Of a stretch of 64,000 bases of DNA, positions 27,880-40,055 are shown one piece after another. Under the pieces are notes generated by a model, which saw nothing but the letters and a program-made list of their open reading frames with translations, was not told where the DNA came from and ran no database searches. The stretch lies in contig NC_073305.1 in NCBI RefSeq assembly GCF_027595985.1, positions 165,698,172-165,762,171 of the forward strand, written 5' to 3'. How positions within the stretch are numbered: position 1 is the first letter of the stretch; every line of letters starts with the position of its first letter. A program made the position numbers and the translations under genes. This DNA comes from Sorex araneus. Its lineage: Eukaryota; Chordata; Mammalia; Eulipotyphla; Soricidae.

Positions 27880-28330
27880 CCCTTCCATGCCAGAGCCCTT
27901 AATTAACATTATGGGCCCTCCCCCACACACACTGGTGAGCATTCTATGGACTTGCACACATGTGCAAGGATATAGACCAGCCGCTGTTTTATTATAGTGA
28001 ATAGTTTCACTGCTTGCAATCCTGCTCTTCTTTTCCACCCCTCTCTGCCTCCTAATTCCTAGTACCCACTATTCTTATTGCCTTGATACTTTTGCCTTTT
28101 CCTGAATGTCACAGATTCGAATCACAAAGTATATCATTTTCCAGTTGGGTTTCTTTCACTTAAATGCACTATAATTTTTTCATCAATTTCTTTGTTTAAT
28201 AATAACTTTTTTTATTGTGCTAAATCAAATTTCACTATCTAGATATACAACTGTTTAACCATTCACCCACTGAAGGACATTTGGAGGCTTCCAAATTTGG
28301 GCAATTAGGAAGAAGGCTTCAAAAACCAAA
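27880..28330 (-). mobile_element. Old L1 3' region, antisense
   Basis: The plus strand carries the L1 ORF2 C-terminal complement: 'ttttgccttttcctgaatgtcac', 'tttctttcacttaaatgcac' and 'accattcacccactgaaggac', in the usual order. It is an old subfamily unlike the shrew-specific L1 at 4507-5515. Confidence 0.75.
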
Positions 28331-29309
28331 CCCAAACAAATATGATTACATTCTGAGCTACTGAGGTTTCAGACTTCAACCACTGAACGTGGAGGAGATA
28401 TAATTTAGCCTGTGCCACTTCTCACAAGACTCTCTTTAGGTAACCAAAGATTTTCCTGGTTTACCGCTAGGATAAAAAAACAGACAATATTCATTGGTTC
28501 TGAAGTTGAATGAGGTGGATGGGAGGACAGAAGAAAGCTTCAGTGATCCTAATGAATAGAAGAAACCTCCATCGAAAAAAAGGGTGGCATTCAAGAGGAA
28601 AAATTTTCAAGGCTTCGTAAGAATGTTAGCAAATGACATGGGTAGGGAATGGAAAATTACTGACTCGGGAAGAAAACTCAGCCCTTTCTCATCCTTTCTG
28701 ACCGCTGCTCCTCAGATTGTGGGTCAAATTGAACTATTGGTTGAACAGGAGGCAGCAATGTGATGCTGTTAACAAAAGAAAGCCACTTGGACCGGATTAG
28801 GAATAAGACGAGTATATGATAGAGTTGCAAAATAACGATACTTGGCTCTTCTCAGAAATTGGGGTTGGCATGTAGTTTTGTGTTTTAATAAAAGCTACAG
28901 AAACTAATGATGATTCATTTAAAAAAAAAAGGAGGGATGGGAAATGAAACTTATAGTGGCTATTTAATCTGGAAGAAAAGGCTGACAGGTGACTTAATAC
29001 ATATGTTCTGGTGCACACATAGGGAAACTAATATGGTGGATCCTTTCCAGATGTTTTCCTTTTCCACTGAGACAAAGAAAAAAGGGGAAGCATTTTTTTT
29101 TTTAAAGAGAGTTTAAGATCCGTGGTTTTCAAATTGTGTTCTGCAGACTTTCTCAGTTTTACTTTCATGTACCTTATATAGTAAGGATTTCTTGTTTGAA
29201 TTTGATGTAAAACATTGTTATGATACTAAGCAGTTAGAAAAACTAAGGTTGTGACTAATACAAAAACCATAGGCGTCTAATTCTGGGGGTGAAAACAGTG
29301 AAAACATTC
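28331..29309. other. Non-coding DNA, no gene seen
   Basis: Unique sequence with A-runs at 28920 and T-runs at 29093. I see no exon or clear repeat. Confidence 0.5.
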
Positions 29310-29420
29310 TTCTTTCAGCTTCTTCATTTTCTAGATGAGAAATCTGAGGTCTTGAGGGGTTAAGTGACTTGCTCACAAAGGACTTCTAAACATCAAGATT
29401 TTCAAACACCAGAGCAGATT
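29310..29420 (-). repeat. MIR fragment
   Basis: 'ttcattttctagatgagaaatctgag' followed by 'gaggggttaagtgacttgctcacaa' is the central MIR segment in antisense. Confidence 0.65.
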
Positions 29421-29433
29421 ATCAGAGGAAGCA

Positions 29434-29435
<2 letters not shown>

Positions 29436-29464
<29 letters not shown>
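29436..29464. repeat. Poly(T) run
   Basis: About 29 uninterrupted T with no SINE body attached on either side. It may be the tail of an element otherwise lost or a slippage product. Confidence 0.9.
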
Positions 29465-29467
<3 letters not shown>

Positions 29468-29939
29468 AAGACTTCAATGAAATAGGATAGAGGTGTCTTG
29501 AACGCTTTAGATCAGCATTTCCCACCAGACGTATTACAGGCGGGTGGGTTGGAAAAGGCAGTGACTGAATCGGTATCAATTTCTATTTTTAAAAAAGTGG
29601 GAAGTAAAGTGATTTAAAAGTTCTTTTGCAGATGAACGTGGAAGTTTCAGAGTCTGAGGGTGTGTTGTGGGAGCCTACTGAGTAGGCTGGTAGGAGATTT
29701 CTGAGATCAGAGGAGCAGGCACTCATTTTTTGTCTAAATACCCTAGCCGGGGGGCAGTTTTAGAATTTTAAGTTATTTAAATTCTCATTCAAAAAGATTT
29801 TTTAAAAAAATACAGTGACCCTGGATAAAATAAGTCAGTGTGAAATGCAATCATGATAATTTTTGGAACAACTTTAGGATCATTTTTATCCCACGCAGCA
29901 ACTATTAACATATTATAAAGGGTTTTGGGAGGAAAGGGG

Positions 29940-30062
29940 AGATGATATGGTTTTGGGGCCACATTTGGCTTGGCTTTAGGGAGCACTCCTGGCATGCATC
30001 AGGGGACTATATAGGGGTGCCAGGGCTTGATAAGCACCCTACCTACTGTCTCTTTGACCTGA
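29940..30062 (-). repeat. SOR-type SINE fragment
   Basis: A minus-strand piece with 'ttggggccacatttgg', 'gggagcactcctggcatg' and a head complement ending 'gtctctttgacct'. The middle is shortened. Confidence 0.7.
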
Positions 30063-30609
30063 TAATGAAATTTGATGTAACATAAATGCATCAGTTTTGA
30101 ACTCGTAAGTTTGTGCAAAAAGAGAAAACAGCCTTAAACTAGATCGAACTTGGCCTTCAATTTATTAGAACTAGAGATTCAACAGCTACTTCTAAAATTC
30201 TAGCAGAAACCATCCTCTTATTTCACTAGTTGCCAAGAAAATACAAAAAAAATGAGTTTAAAAATTCCTAGTTGGTTTTTAAGTACAAAATATAACAACT
30301 AAATGAAGCAAGAAATGAAAGTAGAATTTTGTGTCTATTTCTGGTATCGTAATATGTAGCTACCTTGCAATTGATGTTTAAATATGCACTTAGATTAAAA
30401 TCCAGAATGACTATAGCATCAAATTTGAATCATGAACAATTTTTTTGTCTTAATAAGCGATTCAAAAGAATTTCATGAGAAAGGAAGGATCTGCTGTTTG
30501 CATTTTGTGCTATTGATACCATCACAGATTGGGTTAAAATAAACTCCAAAAATAAACTTTGGTAATATATTTTTGTAAAAAAAAATGTGTTTTATGCCAA
30601 CTCTTTAGC
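30063..30609. other. Non-coding DNA, no gene seen
   Basis: AT-rich unique sequence without recognisable features. Confidence 0.5.
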
Positions 30610-30995
30610 CTTCTGACTGGTGTATGGGGACCAGAGCCACTTCTGTCAATACCCAACCATGACGACGGGCCGGAGAGTTTAGTGCTAGCAGACCTACAGA
30701 GAGCAGTGCTCAGGGACAATAGATCAGGTATTAAAGTGGGGACCTTGGGGCTGGAGCGATAGCACAGCAGGTAGGGCGTTTGCTTTGCACGCGGCCGACC
30801 CGGGTTCAATCCCCGGCATCCCATAGGGTCCTCCAAGCACCTCCAGGAGTAATTGCTGAGTGCAAAGCCAGGAGTAACCCCTGAGCATCGCTGGGTGTGA
30901 CCCAAAAAGCAAAAAAAAAAAAAAAAAAAAAAAAAAGTGGGGACCTTGTGTGTGCATGACATGTGTTAGTCTCTTGAGTTCTCAGTCTAACCCAT
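30610..30995 (-). repeat. Older SOR-like SINE interrupted by a young SINE
   Basis: Sequence on both sides of the young copy (30610-30746 and 30934-30995) joins into a diverged antisense SINE. 'cagtgctcagggacaat' and 'gtggggacctt' come before it, and 'gtgtgtgcatgacatgtg' after it. Confidence 0.5.
30747..30933 (+). repeat. Young, full-length SOR SINE with 14-bp target duplication
   Basis: This is the best reference copy of the family in the window. The head starts GGGGCTGGAG at 30747. The A box TAGCACAGCAGG is at 30760-30771 and the perfect B box GGTTCAATCCC at 30803-30813. The region from the anticodon arm ('tgctttgcac') to the acceptor ('ccggcatcc') closely follows tRNA-Ala(TGC). The body ends 'gtgtgacccaaaaagc' and a poly(A) tail follows. 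AAAGTGGGGACCTT occurs perfectly at 30733-30746 and 30934-30947. A poly(A) tail and this target duplication indicate mobilisation by L1. Confidence 0.95.
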
Positions 30996-31621
30996 GAACT
31001 CTTTTTATGACCCATACAAAGACTTTACAAATTATTTAAAAATATCTAAGAACCTCAAGAAATCATAGTGAAATGTATAGGATAGAAATATTAAAAAATT
31101 ATGCTTAGATCAGTGTGTCTCAAGGGTCATTTATGGATCCCTTTCAAAAGAAAAACATTTCTAAGTCCTCAACTACTTACTTAAATTATTTTCATTTACT
31201 AAGTATGGAAAAAACTGTGACACTTATGTTTATAATTCCTATAATAGCTGTAACACTAGCACACATTTACATGCTAAAAAAACAAACAAACAAGGGAACG
31301 GATGCAAATTGAAATGAACAAAGTTTATATGGCCAAGTTTGTTAAAATGAAGTCATCCCTTGCAGTGTGAATCAAGAACTGAACAAGAACTGTGGCAAAT
31401 ATTTTTTCCTACCAAGTTCAGCCTGTTAATGCCCCATTATATAATGCCACAAATATTTGAGCCATGCAATGCAGTGCTCTATTTGAACCACGACAAATGC
31501 ATACAGTGTATTGTGACCACATTGGATTTTCACATGGTGTATATGTATTTTATGTATCAAACTTATATACTAAAGTCACATCTGTTGTTTTCTTCTTAGT
31601 GTTTAACATGAAAAACAGTGT
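30996..31621. other. Non-coding DNA, no gene seen
   Basis: AT-rich unique sequence. I see no exon or element. Confidence 0.5.
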
Positions 31622-31790
31622 AGATTAGGGTGAGGGATATGGCTTGGTTTATAGAGCTCTTGCTTTGTGAACTCTTAGGTTTCCTTTTTGGCACCATGTG
31701 GTCCCCCTAACACTGCAAGGAGCAACTCCTGAGCACTAAGCATGAAGAAGCCCCCAAACACTCCTAGGTGTGAGTCCAAAATCAACACCC
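31622..31790 (+). repeat. SOR-type SINE, very diverged
   Basis: The head is decayed ('gtgagggatatggcttggt'), and the body is recognised by 'aggagcaactcctgagcact' and 'ctcctaggtgtgagtcca'. Confidence 0.7.
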
Positions 31791-32939
31791 TTTAACCCCA
31801 AAGAAGTGTATGCTCACACCATAAGAAGCATAAACTCAAATATTAAAAGATGGCCATTTGAATGACCCACAATATGCTTGACATAATGGTTTAAAATTAC
31901 CAACAAAATGAAAGCATAAATTTAACAAATTCTTGAAGAGGAAAAGAAAACTTCCAAGAATTTGCTAAAGACTGTCAAAGGTCCCTGAACTCCAGCTGAG
32001 TAAAAACTGGTATGGGTGGTATCTAGTCTTTATAATTATAAATACTTTTAATCATGGAATTCCTTATTCTAATGAATACTTTGGATCAGTGACAAGGTAA
32101 GGGAGGAAATTGAGAGTTTAAACTGGAGGGAAGTCTGAATGATAGTCAGTTGCTTTCTAAAATACCAATTTCTGTCCTCTATGAAGTGAATATAAGCCCC
32201 CAAGTTGTCTCCCGTTTTCGATCCTCTTTTACTTGCTGCCTTATCAGTTCTTTCTTCTAGTTACTCCAATGTCTGAGTAATAGCTAGATAAGAATGACTT
32301 GTATTAGTGTGTCAATTGTTTGCGTTTTGAGTAGTGTTTGCCGGAGTGCCTCTAAGTGCTTTTGTCCTTTTGACTATTTTAAGTGATCTTGTTTACTCCA
32401 TTAATTTGTAGTGAGGGAGGGATTTCTAAGCTATTTCGATGTGCAATCCAGGTTCTGGAGTTAGCATGCAGGGACACCAGAGAAGCACCCTTAGAACTCT
32501 AAGATAAGACTATCTTCTGGGAGGGAATGACAGAGCATTAACATGCACAAGATAAGACCAGTATCCTTAACAGAAAGCCTCAGCTTCTTAAGTCTCCCAG
32601 ATAGTTTGAGAGCTAGTAGGCGCAAGAATTCCAGGCGCTAGAGGGGCCGGCCTCCTGTTGTAAATGAATAAACTGCTCTCAACAGTGGTGTGGTGACTGT
32701 GGGAACCAGTTAAACTCTGAATGGATGAAACCACTCAGCTGAAGACCTATAGCTAGCTGGTGGTGCTATCACCGGAGGAAGTGCACTGGGGCAATGAGGG
32801 CCTCTGCCTTTTATGTTATCCCTGCTACCACTATATTGGGGCAGAGATCATTTGAAACCATATGTGGTCAGAATTCTACTTACTGATCTCTTTCTAATAC
32901 CTTGTCATTCTATGAAGTTTGGGACTTGGTTCCAGGTAG
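31791..32939. other. Non-coding DNA with a possible LTR relic
   Basis: Mostly unique. Positions 32440-32850 contain 'aatgaataaactgctctc' followed by GT-rich sequence, which could be the polyadenylation region of a solo LTR. I cannot fix its ends. Confidence 0.35.
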
Positions 32940-32956
32940 GTAGGGACACAATTATT

Positions 32957-33252
32957 TTTTTTAATTTTATTTTTTAGTGATAAAATGTATATTTATTAGA
33001 ATTTGCTCCTGGACAAAATAGTTCAGTGATGATACTGAAACTTTTGTTAGCTTAAAAAAATGCTTTTTATTTATTTATTTAAATTAATTAATTTTTTTAA
33101 ATTAGTGAGTCACCATGAGGGTACAGTTACAAATTTACCCATTTTCGTGCTTGTGTTTCCCTCATACAATGTTCGAGAACCCACCCCTCCACCAGTGCCC
33201 ATTCTCCACCACCAATGAACCCAGTATCCCTCCCACCTTCCAATCCCATCAC
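32957..33252 (-). mobile_element. L1 3' end, recent insertion with 17-bp target duplication
   Basis: About 300 bp made of an A/T-rich tail (T-rich on plus) and the L1 3'UTR end, recognised by 'ccacccctccaccagtgccc'. GTAGGGACACAATTATT flanks it exactly at 32940-32956 and 33253-33269. It is severely 5'-truncated and carries no coding sequence. Confidence 0.85.
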
Positions 33253-33269
33253 GTAGGGACACAATTATT

Positions 33270-33784
33270 ACTCTAATGCCCATTATATGTGAGGCCTTAT
33301 GATTTTCCTTCATGGTCCTCACAATGTGTGGTTAAACATGTGTGTGTATGTGGTGTGTATGTGTGTGTTTTATGTGTATGAGTGTCTTTGATGAATGTCC
33401 TTACAATGTTTCAGGATTTTTTATTTTTGTATCCCAGTATCATAGCACATGTGCCTCAGTGTGTGAACAAATGGTACCTAACTCAGAGATGAAAGTCATC
33501 AAGTAAAACGTTCTCATTCTTTTCACTCTTATAGTGAAGAGTCTGGCTCTACTTAAATACTTACATTTAATGAAGAGTTGAAAAAAGTTTTCCAGTTTTC
33601 TCATTTGTCACTCTGAGTAAACTTTGAAAGGTTTCTTTCTAGAGGGTGCTAATTTAGGTAAAATGATTTTGCAAGGTCATTTATAAAACTGTTTTCAAAA
33701 ACTTTTCGGCCTTCCTTGCACTTTTTACTTTCTTAAGATCCCAAATTATCCTTGGTCATTTAAACTCTTCTCTAGGTTCCTGTT
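33270..33784. other. Non-coding DNA, no gene seen
   Basis: Contains a short TGTG-rich stretch at 33337-33380 and otherwise unique sequence. Confidence 0.5.
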
Positions 33785-33865
33785 GATCTATATATCTATA
33801 TATATATGTGTATATATATATTTATATATTCATAGGAATATATACGAATATAAATTCTCTATATA
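33785..33865. repeat. (TA)n-rich low-complexity tract
   Basis: Alternating TATA units with interruptions, next to the tail of the SINE that follows. Confidence 0.9.
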
Positions 33866-34028
33866 AATCTTGTTTGTTTGTTTTTTTCTTTTTGGGTCAC
33901 ACCCGTCAATGCACAGGAATTACTCCTGGCTCATGCACTCAGGAGACTGTATGGGATGCTGGGAATTGAACCCAGGTTGGCCGCATGCAAGGCAAATGCC
34001 CTACCTGCTGTGCTATTGCTCCAGCCCC
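33866..34028 (-). repeat. SOR-type SINE, well preserved
   Basis: A minus-strand copy with (TTTG)n tail, 'tttttgggtcacacccgtca', 'gggaattgaacccaggttgg' and the terminal 'gctccagcccc' at 34018-34028. Confidence 0.92.
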
Positions 34029-34377
34029 ACTATGTATAACTCTTAACACACTTCAAGTGGTTTCTTTTTCATTGATGATACACTAATATTATTATAGATT
34101 GTATATGCATACTGAATTTTGTGTACACACACATATATATGTATGTTTATGCTCCAGTTTTTCATGCATCTAAGAGAAAATATTATGGATGTGTGTCCAG
34201 TGTAAGATGAACCCACATGCAACTATTCCCATATTATCTAGAACAATAGTGGGGTATAAGGATGCTTTGAGAAAAATGCATCATTAACTTGGATATAAAT
34301 TCCAGTGCAAAATAAGACCAACAAGTAATTCTTCTCATGAATTGTTGTTTAACAGAAAAACTTTCTTGAAAAAGAGG

Positions 34378-34520
34378 TGGCACCAGGAGAGAGAGTTTAC
34401 AGGATAAGACCTTGCATGTGTTCCACTGAGCATTGTCAGGACTGATTCTTGAGTACATATCCAGGAGTAAGCCCTGAACACTCAAGTGTAGCTCCAAACC
34501 CCAAAGGAAGGGAAGGAAGA
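34378..34520 (+). repeat. SOR-type SINE, diverged
   Basis: Weak head, recognisable 'ccttgcatgtgttccactgag' and 'ccaggagtaagccctgaacac', and a GGAA-rich tail. Confidence 0.65.
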
Positions 34521-34535
34521 GGAAGGGAGAGAGGC

Positions 34536-35018
34536 TAATACAGACAGACATAAAGAGTTCACGAGTCCAGAGTTCTCAAGGTGAGATGAATTCTGCTATC
34601 CGAGATCTTAGGTGATTAGATAATAGGTATGAGTCTGGAACCCACAAAGTGAAACTCACTCAGTTAATTCTAAAAGACAATGATGTCCTGTCCTCACATA
34701 TTGTTCTTACCTGTCACCCACCCTCTCTCCCCCTCTCTCTTCCTCCCCTCCTCCCCACCTCTCCTCCATTTTGAGGATCATAATTCACTTCCTTTTTGTT
34801 ATAAATAATTCACACAGGACAGTGTGAATTCATAACACAGTTGGCATGACACCGGCTATTTTTCATTGTACTTGACTGATAAGGGAATATTAATTCAGGG
34901 AAAAGAGAGGTTTGACCAGTCAAATTATTCTTAAAAATAGCTATAATTTCAATCATAGATCAAAAACTACTTACTTTAAAAAAAATACTTAAAATTAATT
35001 GGAAGGAAGCAACTATGT
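34536..35018. other. Non-coding DNA, no gene seen
   Basis: Contains a CT-rich stretch at 34720-34765. No exon is seen. Confidence 0.5.
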
Positions 35019-35196
35019 TCTCTTTTGTTTTGTTGTTGGGCCACTCTCCGCCATGTTCTGGGATTACTCCTGGTTCTGAGTGTAGGGATCACTCCTGGCA
35101 AGGTCAGGGATCACTCCTGGGGTGCTGGGTATAGAACCCAGGTTGACAACATTCAAGGAAATCTCCCTACTCCCTATACTATATTTTTGGCCCCAA
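35019..35196 (-). repeat. SOR-type SINE
   Basis: A minus-strand copy with three 'atcactcctgg'-type blocks (35065, 35087, 35109). The body therefore seems to carry an extra internal repeat unit. Confidence 0.8.
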
Positions 35197-35260
35197 CTAT
35201 GTTCTGTGTACATTAATTTTGTAAATGACAAAGTACTTATTAGCCTTAAAAATCTCTTAA

Positions 35261-36175
35261 GGAGTTCTTCTGTTTTTGTTTTTTCAAAAAATGCAACCAG
35301 TGCTGGCATGGATGTGGGGAAAAGGGATGCTCTTTCACTGTTGGTGGGAATGCTGACTGGTCCAGTCTTTCTGGAAAACAATATGGGCAGTCCTTCAAAA
35401 ACTAGAAATTGAGTTTCCATATGACCCTGCAGTACCACTTCTGGGGATATATCCCGAGGGTGCAAAAAAGCACAGTAGAAATGACATCTGCACCTGTATG
35501 TTCATTGCAGCACTGTTCACAATAGCCAAAATATGTAAATAACCCAAGTGTCCGAGAACAGATGACTGGTTAAAGAAACTTTGGTGCATCTACACAATGG
35601 ACTACTATGCAGAGTTAGGAGAGATGAAGTCATGAAATTTGCTTATAAATGGATAGACATGGAGAGTATCACGCTAAGTGAAATGAGCCAGAAAGAGAGG
35701 GACAGATAAAGAAGGACTGCACTCATTTGTGGAGTATAGAATAACATCACATGAGGCTGACACCCAAGGACAGTAGATACAAGGGCCAGAAAGATTGCTC
35801 CATAGTTGGAAGCCTGCCTCATGAGCGGAGGGGAGAAGGCAGCTGGAATAGAGAAGGGATCACTAAGAAAATGAGGGTTGGAGGAGTCATTCGGGATGGG
35901 AGTTGTGTGCTGAAAGTAGATAAAAGACCAAATATGATAACCTCTTAGTATCTGTATTGCAAACCATAATGCCCAGAAGTAGAGAGAGTATGGGGAATTT
36001 TTTTCTGCCATGGAGGCAGTAGGAGTGTGGGAAAGGAGGGGTTTACTGGGGATTTTGGTGTTAAGAATGTGCATAGGTGGAGGGATGGGTGTTTTATCAT
36101 TGTGTGATTGTAACTCAAACATGAAAGCTTGTAACTATATTTCGCAGTGATTCAATAAAATAAAATTAAATTAAA
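35261..36175 (+). mobile_element. L1 LINE, 5'-truncated, with target duplication
   Basis: From about 35289 the sequence is the ORF2 C-terminus, and the complete shrew L1 3'UTR follows, ending in an A-rich tail with TTAAA repeats. TTAAAAATCTCTTAA flanks it perfectly at 35246-35260 and 36176-36190, and similarity continues for about 20 bp beyond. Stop codons and a lost base near 35610 show it is inactive. It closely matches the copy at 4507-5515. Confidence 0.9.
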
Positions 36176-36616
36176 TTAAAAATCTCTTAAAGAGTTTTTA
36201 TGGTTTTTTTTTTGGTTGAAGCATTCTTTTATAGTTACTAAGTATGCTTAAATACTACAGAAGTTCACTGAAGATCAAGTTTGTGCTCTGGTCTTTTATT
36301 CTCTGACTAACAATTGATCATTTTTTTTGTCAGATTCCCCACCCATTTCTCTGCCTCCATGTGTGTATAGCTGAATTATCATGGGGCCACTTCAGTCTGT
36401 ATGTGTAGTTATGCTTTTGGAAGTGAAAGGGTCTAGCTAGCCAGAGCTGGAAAGCTCTTGGACTTCAAAATTATAAACATCATCAAAAATTTTACCCCTA
36501 TGTATGTGACGGACAAATGTATAAAGAAAATATGGTTCCTACATAAAATGGAATATTTAGTCATAAGGAAAAATTGAAAGTACTGCTATTTATTTGTTTA
36601 TGACTACATGGACAGA

Positions 36617-36752
36617 GTTGGGGGAAGGTTGGGGGCACACCCAGCAGTGCTCAGGTGGTGCCAAGTGGACCATGTGTGGTGCTGGGGAATTGAACTGGGG
36701 TCAGTAGGATGCAATGCAAGCACTTTAACCCTCTACTATCTCTTTGACCTTG
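36617..36752 (-). repeat. SOR-type SINE, diverged
   Basis: A minus-strand copy, 'ggttgggggcacacccagcagtg' to 'actatctctttgacctt', directly abutting the RTE fragment. Confidence 0.8.
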
Positions 36753-37512
36753 AGTGTGGAAAGGTCGGACTGCAGCTGAACCTCAACAAGCCAATGATCA
36801 TGAAAAACGAACTAGTCCCTGACGCTCCGTTTGCTCTCAATGGAACGAACATCTCCGAATGCAGCAGCTATGTGTACCTGGGTCGAGAACTCAACATGAC
36901 GAGTGGCTTGGTGCCAGAACTGCACAGAAGGAAGAGAGCAGCATGGAACGTCTTCAAGAGTGTCGAAGAAGTGGTTAAGAGGACAAAGGACCACTGACCC
37001 CAGGCACATCTTTTCGATTCCACCATTCTTCCTTCACTAACATATGCCTCAGAGACCTGGGCCCTATGCAAACAGGATGAGAATGCTATTCGGGTATCCC
37101 AAAGAGGAATCGAAAGAGCTATGCTAGGAGTATCACGTCTCACTCAAGTGAGAGAAGGAATCCGGAGTTCTGACCTCTGTTAATGGTCAAGAAACAAGGA
37201 TGCTGTCTCGTTTGCCAAGACATCAAAAATCAGATGGACCGGACATGTAATGTGATGCAGAGACGACTGCTGGACTAGAGCTGTTACTGACTGGATTCCA
37301 CGGGATGTCATAAGACCGCGTGGCCACCCACCAACAAGATGATCAAATTCCTTCATCAAAACCCTGAATGAACAATTTGAGGCTCTTCCTGTTCCTGGAA
37401 CGAGCAGATATCATTGGGCTACATTAGCATGTGACAGGGACGAGTGGAGACGTTACTGGCGACCGCTCGAGCAAATCGAAGATCAACGGGAAGACAAGTG
37501 ATACAAGTGATA
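36753..37512 (+). mobile_element. RTE-type LINE, 5'-truncated plus-strand copy
   Basis: This is the same element as 20401-22117 but starting downstream of the catalytic site. It opens in the frame reading L-Q-L-N-L-N-K-P-M and continues through N-I-S-E-C-S-S-Y-V-Y-L-G-R-E-L and R-R-K-R-A-A-W-N-V-F-K, after which frameshifts occur. It ends 'gagacgttactggcgaccgc...' with tail units of ACAAGTGAT (37491-37512). Comparing the two copies gives both the C-terminal protein end and the tail microsatellite of the family. Confidence 0.85.
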
Positions 37513-37909
37513 CTATCTCCAAGGCCCACAAGGGTGGATCCCGAGGGCATTATGCTACTTGAAATAAACCACTCAAAGATAATTATTACATATTCTCCCT
37601 TATTTATTTATAAAATGAAGACCCATTAACAAACATCTAAAAATCCCAAATTCATTCATCCAAAAACTGTAGTGGTACTTGTCAGAAGTAGGGGATCAAG
37701 GAATGGGCAATGAGCAGAATGAATGGGTAAAGATGGCCAATACGTAGAAACTTTCAATTATAAAATAAGTAGTTTTTACTAACTTTGTACATATAGCATG
37801 GTGCCCAACATGATCAATACCATATTGTATATTTGAAAGTTGAGAAGAAAATCATTCTTAAATATTCTCACCACATAAAAGAAAGTAACTATATATAGTG
37901 ATGAATGTT

Positions 37910-38038
37910 CTTGCATCACTTGTATCACTTGTCATCTCATTTCTCATCTATTTGCTTGAGCGGGCACCAGTAATGTCTCCATTCATCCTTGTCACATGCT
38001 AATATAGCCCCATGGCGTCTGCTCGCTCCAGGAACACA
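37910..38038 (-). mobile_element. Very short RTE LINE 3' end
   Basis: Only the last ~125 bp of the LINE. It extends past the part shared with SINEs, to the 'tctgctcgctccaggaac' complement, so it comes from the LINE and not from a SINE. ATGAATGTT flanks it at 37901-37909 and 38039-38047. Confidence 0.8.
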
Positions 38039-38130
38039 ATGAATGTTAACTAGATTTTTTTGTGTTTATTGTTTTGCAACATATGCAGCCATCAAGTAAT
38101 TATGATGTCTATCTGGAACTGATATGTTAT

Positions 38131-38422
38131 CACTTGTATCTCTTATCATCCAGTTGCTCATTGATTTGCTCGAGCGGGCACCAGTAACGTCTCCATTCGT
38201 CCCTGTCCTTCCCAACACTGCCGTATTGGGGGCTCTTACACAGTCAGGGGAATGAGGCCATTACTGTTACTGTTTTTTGGCATATCAAATACGCCATGGG
38301 TAGCTTGCCAGACTCTGCCGTGAGGGCAGGATACTGAGTTGCTCTCTTCCGGGAGCTTTTTTTTATAGTCTCTGGATCTTGGCTGTTGATGAGATTACAT
38401 GGTGCCAGGGGCAGTTTGTGGG
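38131..38422 (-). mobile_element. Intermediate RTE-tailed non-autonomous element
   Basis: The minus-strand order is 'agagactataaaa'-like, then 'gcaagctacccatggcgta', then 'gcctcattcccctgac', then the RTE terminus with an (ACAAGTGAT)-type tail. The middle matches the long GC-rich family, while the tail microsatellite matches the LINE itself. TGTTAT flanks it (38125-38130, 38423-38428). Confidence 0.75.
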
Positions 38423-38480
38423 TGTTATATGTCATGTTATATGGTATATGTTATATATTTCTCAATAAAAATATTTGTGG

Positions 38481-39818
38481 CATTTACCTCTTAGATGGTG
38501 CAAAACATATGACTGCAAAAGAAATACTTTTGCAAGTGGCATAGAAATTTTGCCTAAATTTAGCCATACTGGGGGAGACATTTCATATAACCTGGGCAAT
38601 TCACATAACCAGGGAGCCAGAAAAAAATCACCTAGGTTATGTGAACTGTCTTATGGAATTTATGTCCTGTTGCATATGCCTTACTGGCAAGCCTTAAAGA
38701 GATCAACGGGGTACCAGCTGGCACTAGTAAGAAAACACACGGAGCTGAAGCCCTCCACCCAGATCCAAGACTGCAACAAGAGATTGTCAGATTAGTTCTT
38801 GGCCCTCTGGAATCTTTAAAAAGCCAAGTCCCTATCAGAATGTCAGCCAAGAGGTATGTGTAGTTTGTGCTGGTCATCACAATGGATCTGTGACTGATAG
38901 AAGAAGATCAGGAACCAGGTTCAGACCAACATACAGAACTAACTCCTAATATCTCAAGGTCCTGCTTTCAGATTAAGTCCAGAGAAACTCTGATGACTGA
39001 CAGAATCACTAGTTTGAGAATATCAGGGCCAAATGTGGTAGAGTCAACGTGGAATTCAGGTAACTAGGATTATGAAACACTTGAAGACAACATTTAGCTC
39101 AGACAAGTTAAAATGGTGCAGTGGGCAAAGAAAATCTGAAAAAGGTGCCTAGTATCAATATTAAGTGAATCAGGGATTTTTCAAGATCCTGTGTGCCTTT
39201 ACCAGAACCAGGCAGGGCCCTTGATCGCTGACCATATTTCCCTTGTTAAATGCTTTTAAATGACAAGGATCTTCACATTTTCAGAACACCTGGAGTTTTA
39301 AGGTATAAACAGTTGAGGACTCAGCTTCTGAAACTAGGAAGTATCTACAAGATTAGGTATCAAGAGAGAGAACCCAAGGAGTCATCTATACTATTTGACT
39401 CCAGAGAGCTGGGATCACAGGGGCAAGACTCTGAGTTTCTACTCTCCTCTCTTAGGACAACAGAACCCTGAAACCACTTTGGGAAGGCTACAGGATAACA
39501 TAAATGATCGTTTTCACAAAGAAAACTGATGTCTAAGGAACCATCTAGAGAAAGAGGTATTAATGGAAGGCCAAAGGTCAGTGGGGCATCAAAGTGAAAT
39601 GCAATCTAAAGAACAAGAATCTGGCTGTGTTATCTGTATGGACATAAAAGACATGGGCGTTTTAGTTCTTTGAGATGTGCCTTCTGCTATGTGGGAAAGT
39701 TTTCTCAGTGGCTTTACCATGGCCTCAGTCAACTATCTTCCATGCTTCTTCTTTTCTCTGATTCCATGCCCAGAGGAAATTTCTAATAGAGCCTTTGACT
39801 TATAAGTATCAAAATAGC
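38481..39818. other. Non-coding DNA, no gene seen
   Basis: About 1.3 kb of complex sequence without recognised repeats or exons. It could be an old unclassified element, since the open frames are short and not gene-like. Confidence 0.4.
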
Positions 39819-40055
39819 ACTGAAGCACTGTTGTCCCGTTGTTCATTAATTTGCTCTAGCGGGCACCAGTAACGTCTCCATTGTGAGACTTGTTACTGTG
39901 TTTGGCGTGTCGAATATGCCACTGGTAGCTTACCAGGCTCTGCCATTCGGGTGGGATACTCTCAGTAACTTGCCGGGCTCTCTGAGAGGAACGGAGGAAT
40001 CAAACCCAGGTTGGCAAATTCAAGAAGACACTCTACTCAGTGGAGCCACTGGAAA
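39819..40055 (-). repeat. tRNA-headed SINE with RTE-like tail, near full length
   Basis: The plus strand begins with the tail 'cactgttgtcccgttgttc' and passes 'cagtaacgtctccattgtgag'. It ends in a head complement with a degraded B box ('atcaaacccaggttgg') at about 40005. It is the same family as 24844-25082. Confidence 0.85.

Larger units (their letters stand above)
36475..38480 (+). mobile_element. Old L1 (L1M type) 3' end, split by four insertions
   Basis: Host pieces lie at 36475-36616, 37545-37909, 38039-38130 and 38423-38480. The pieces join in order: 'ataaaatggaatatttagtcataagg', then the 'ttgaaagttgagaagaaaatc' segment of old L1 3'UTRs, then 'gatgaatgttaactagattt', then 'tgttatatatttctcaataaaa'. 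It lies in plus orientation and holds no intact frame. Confidence 0.75.
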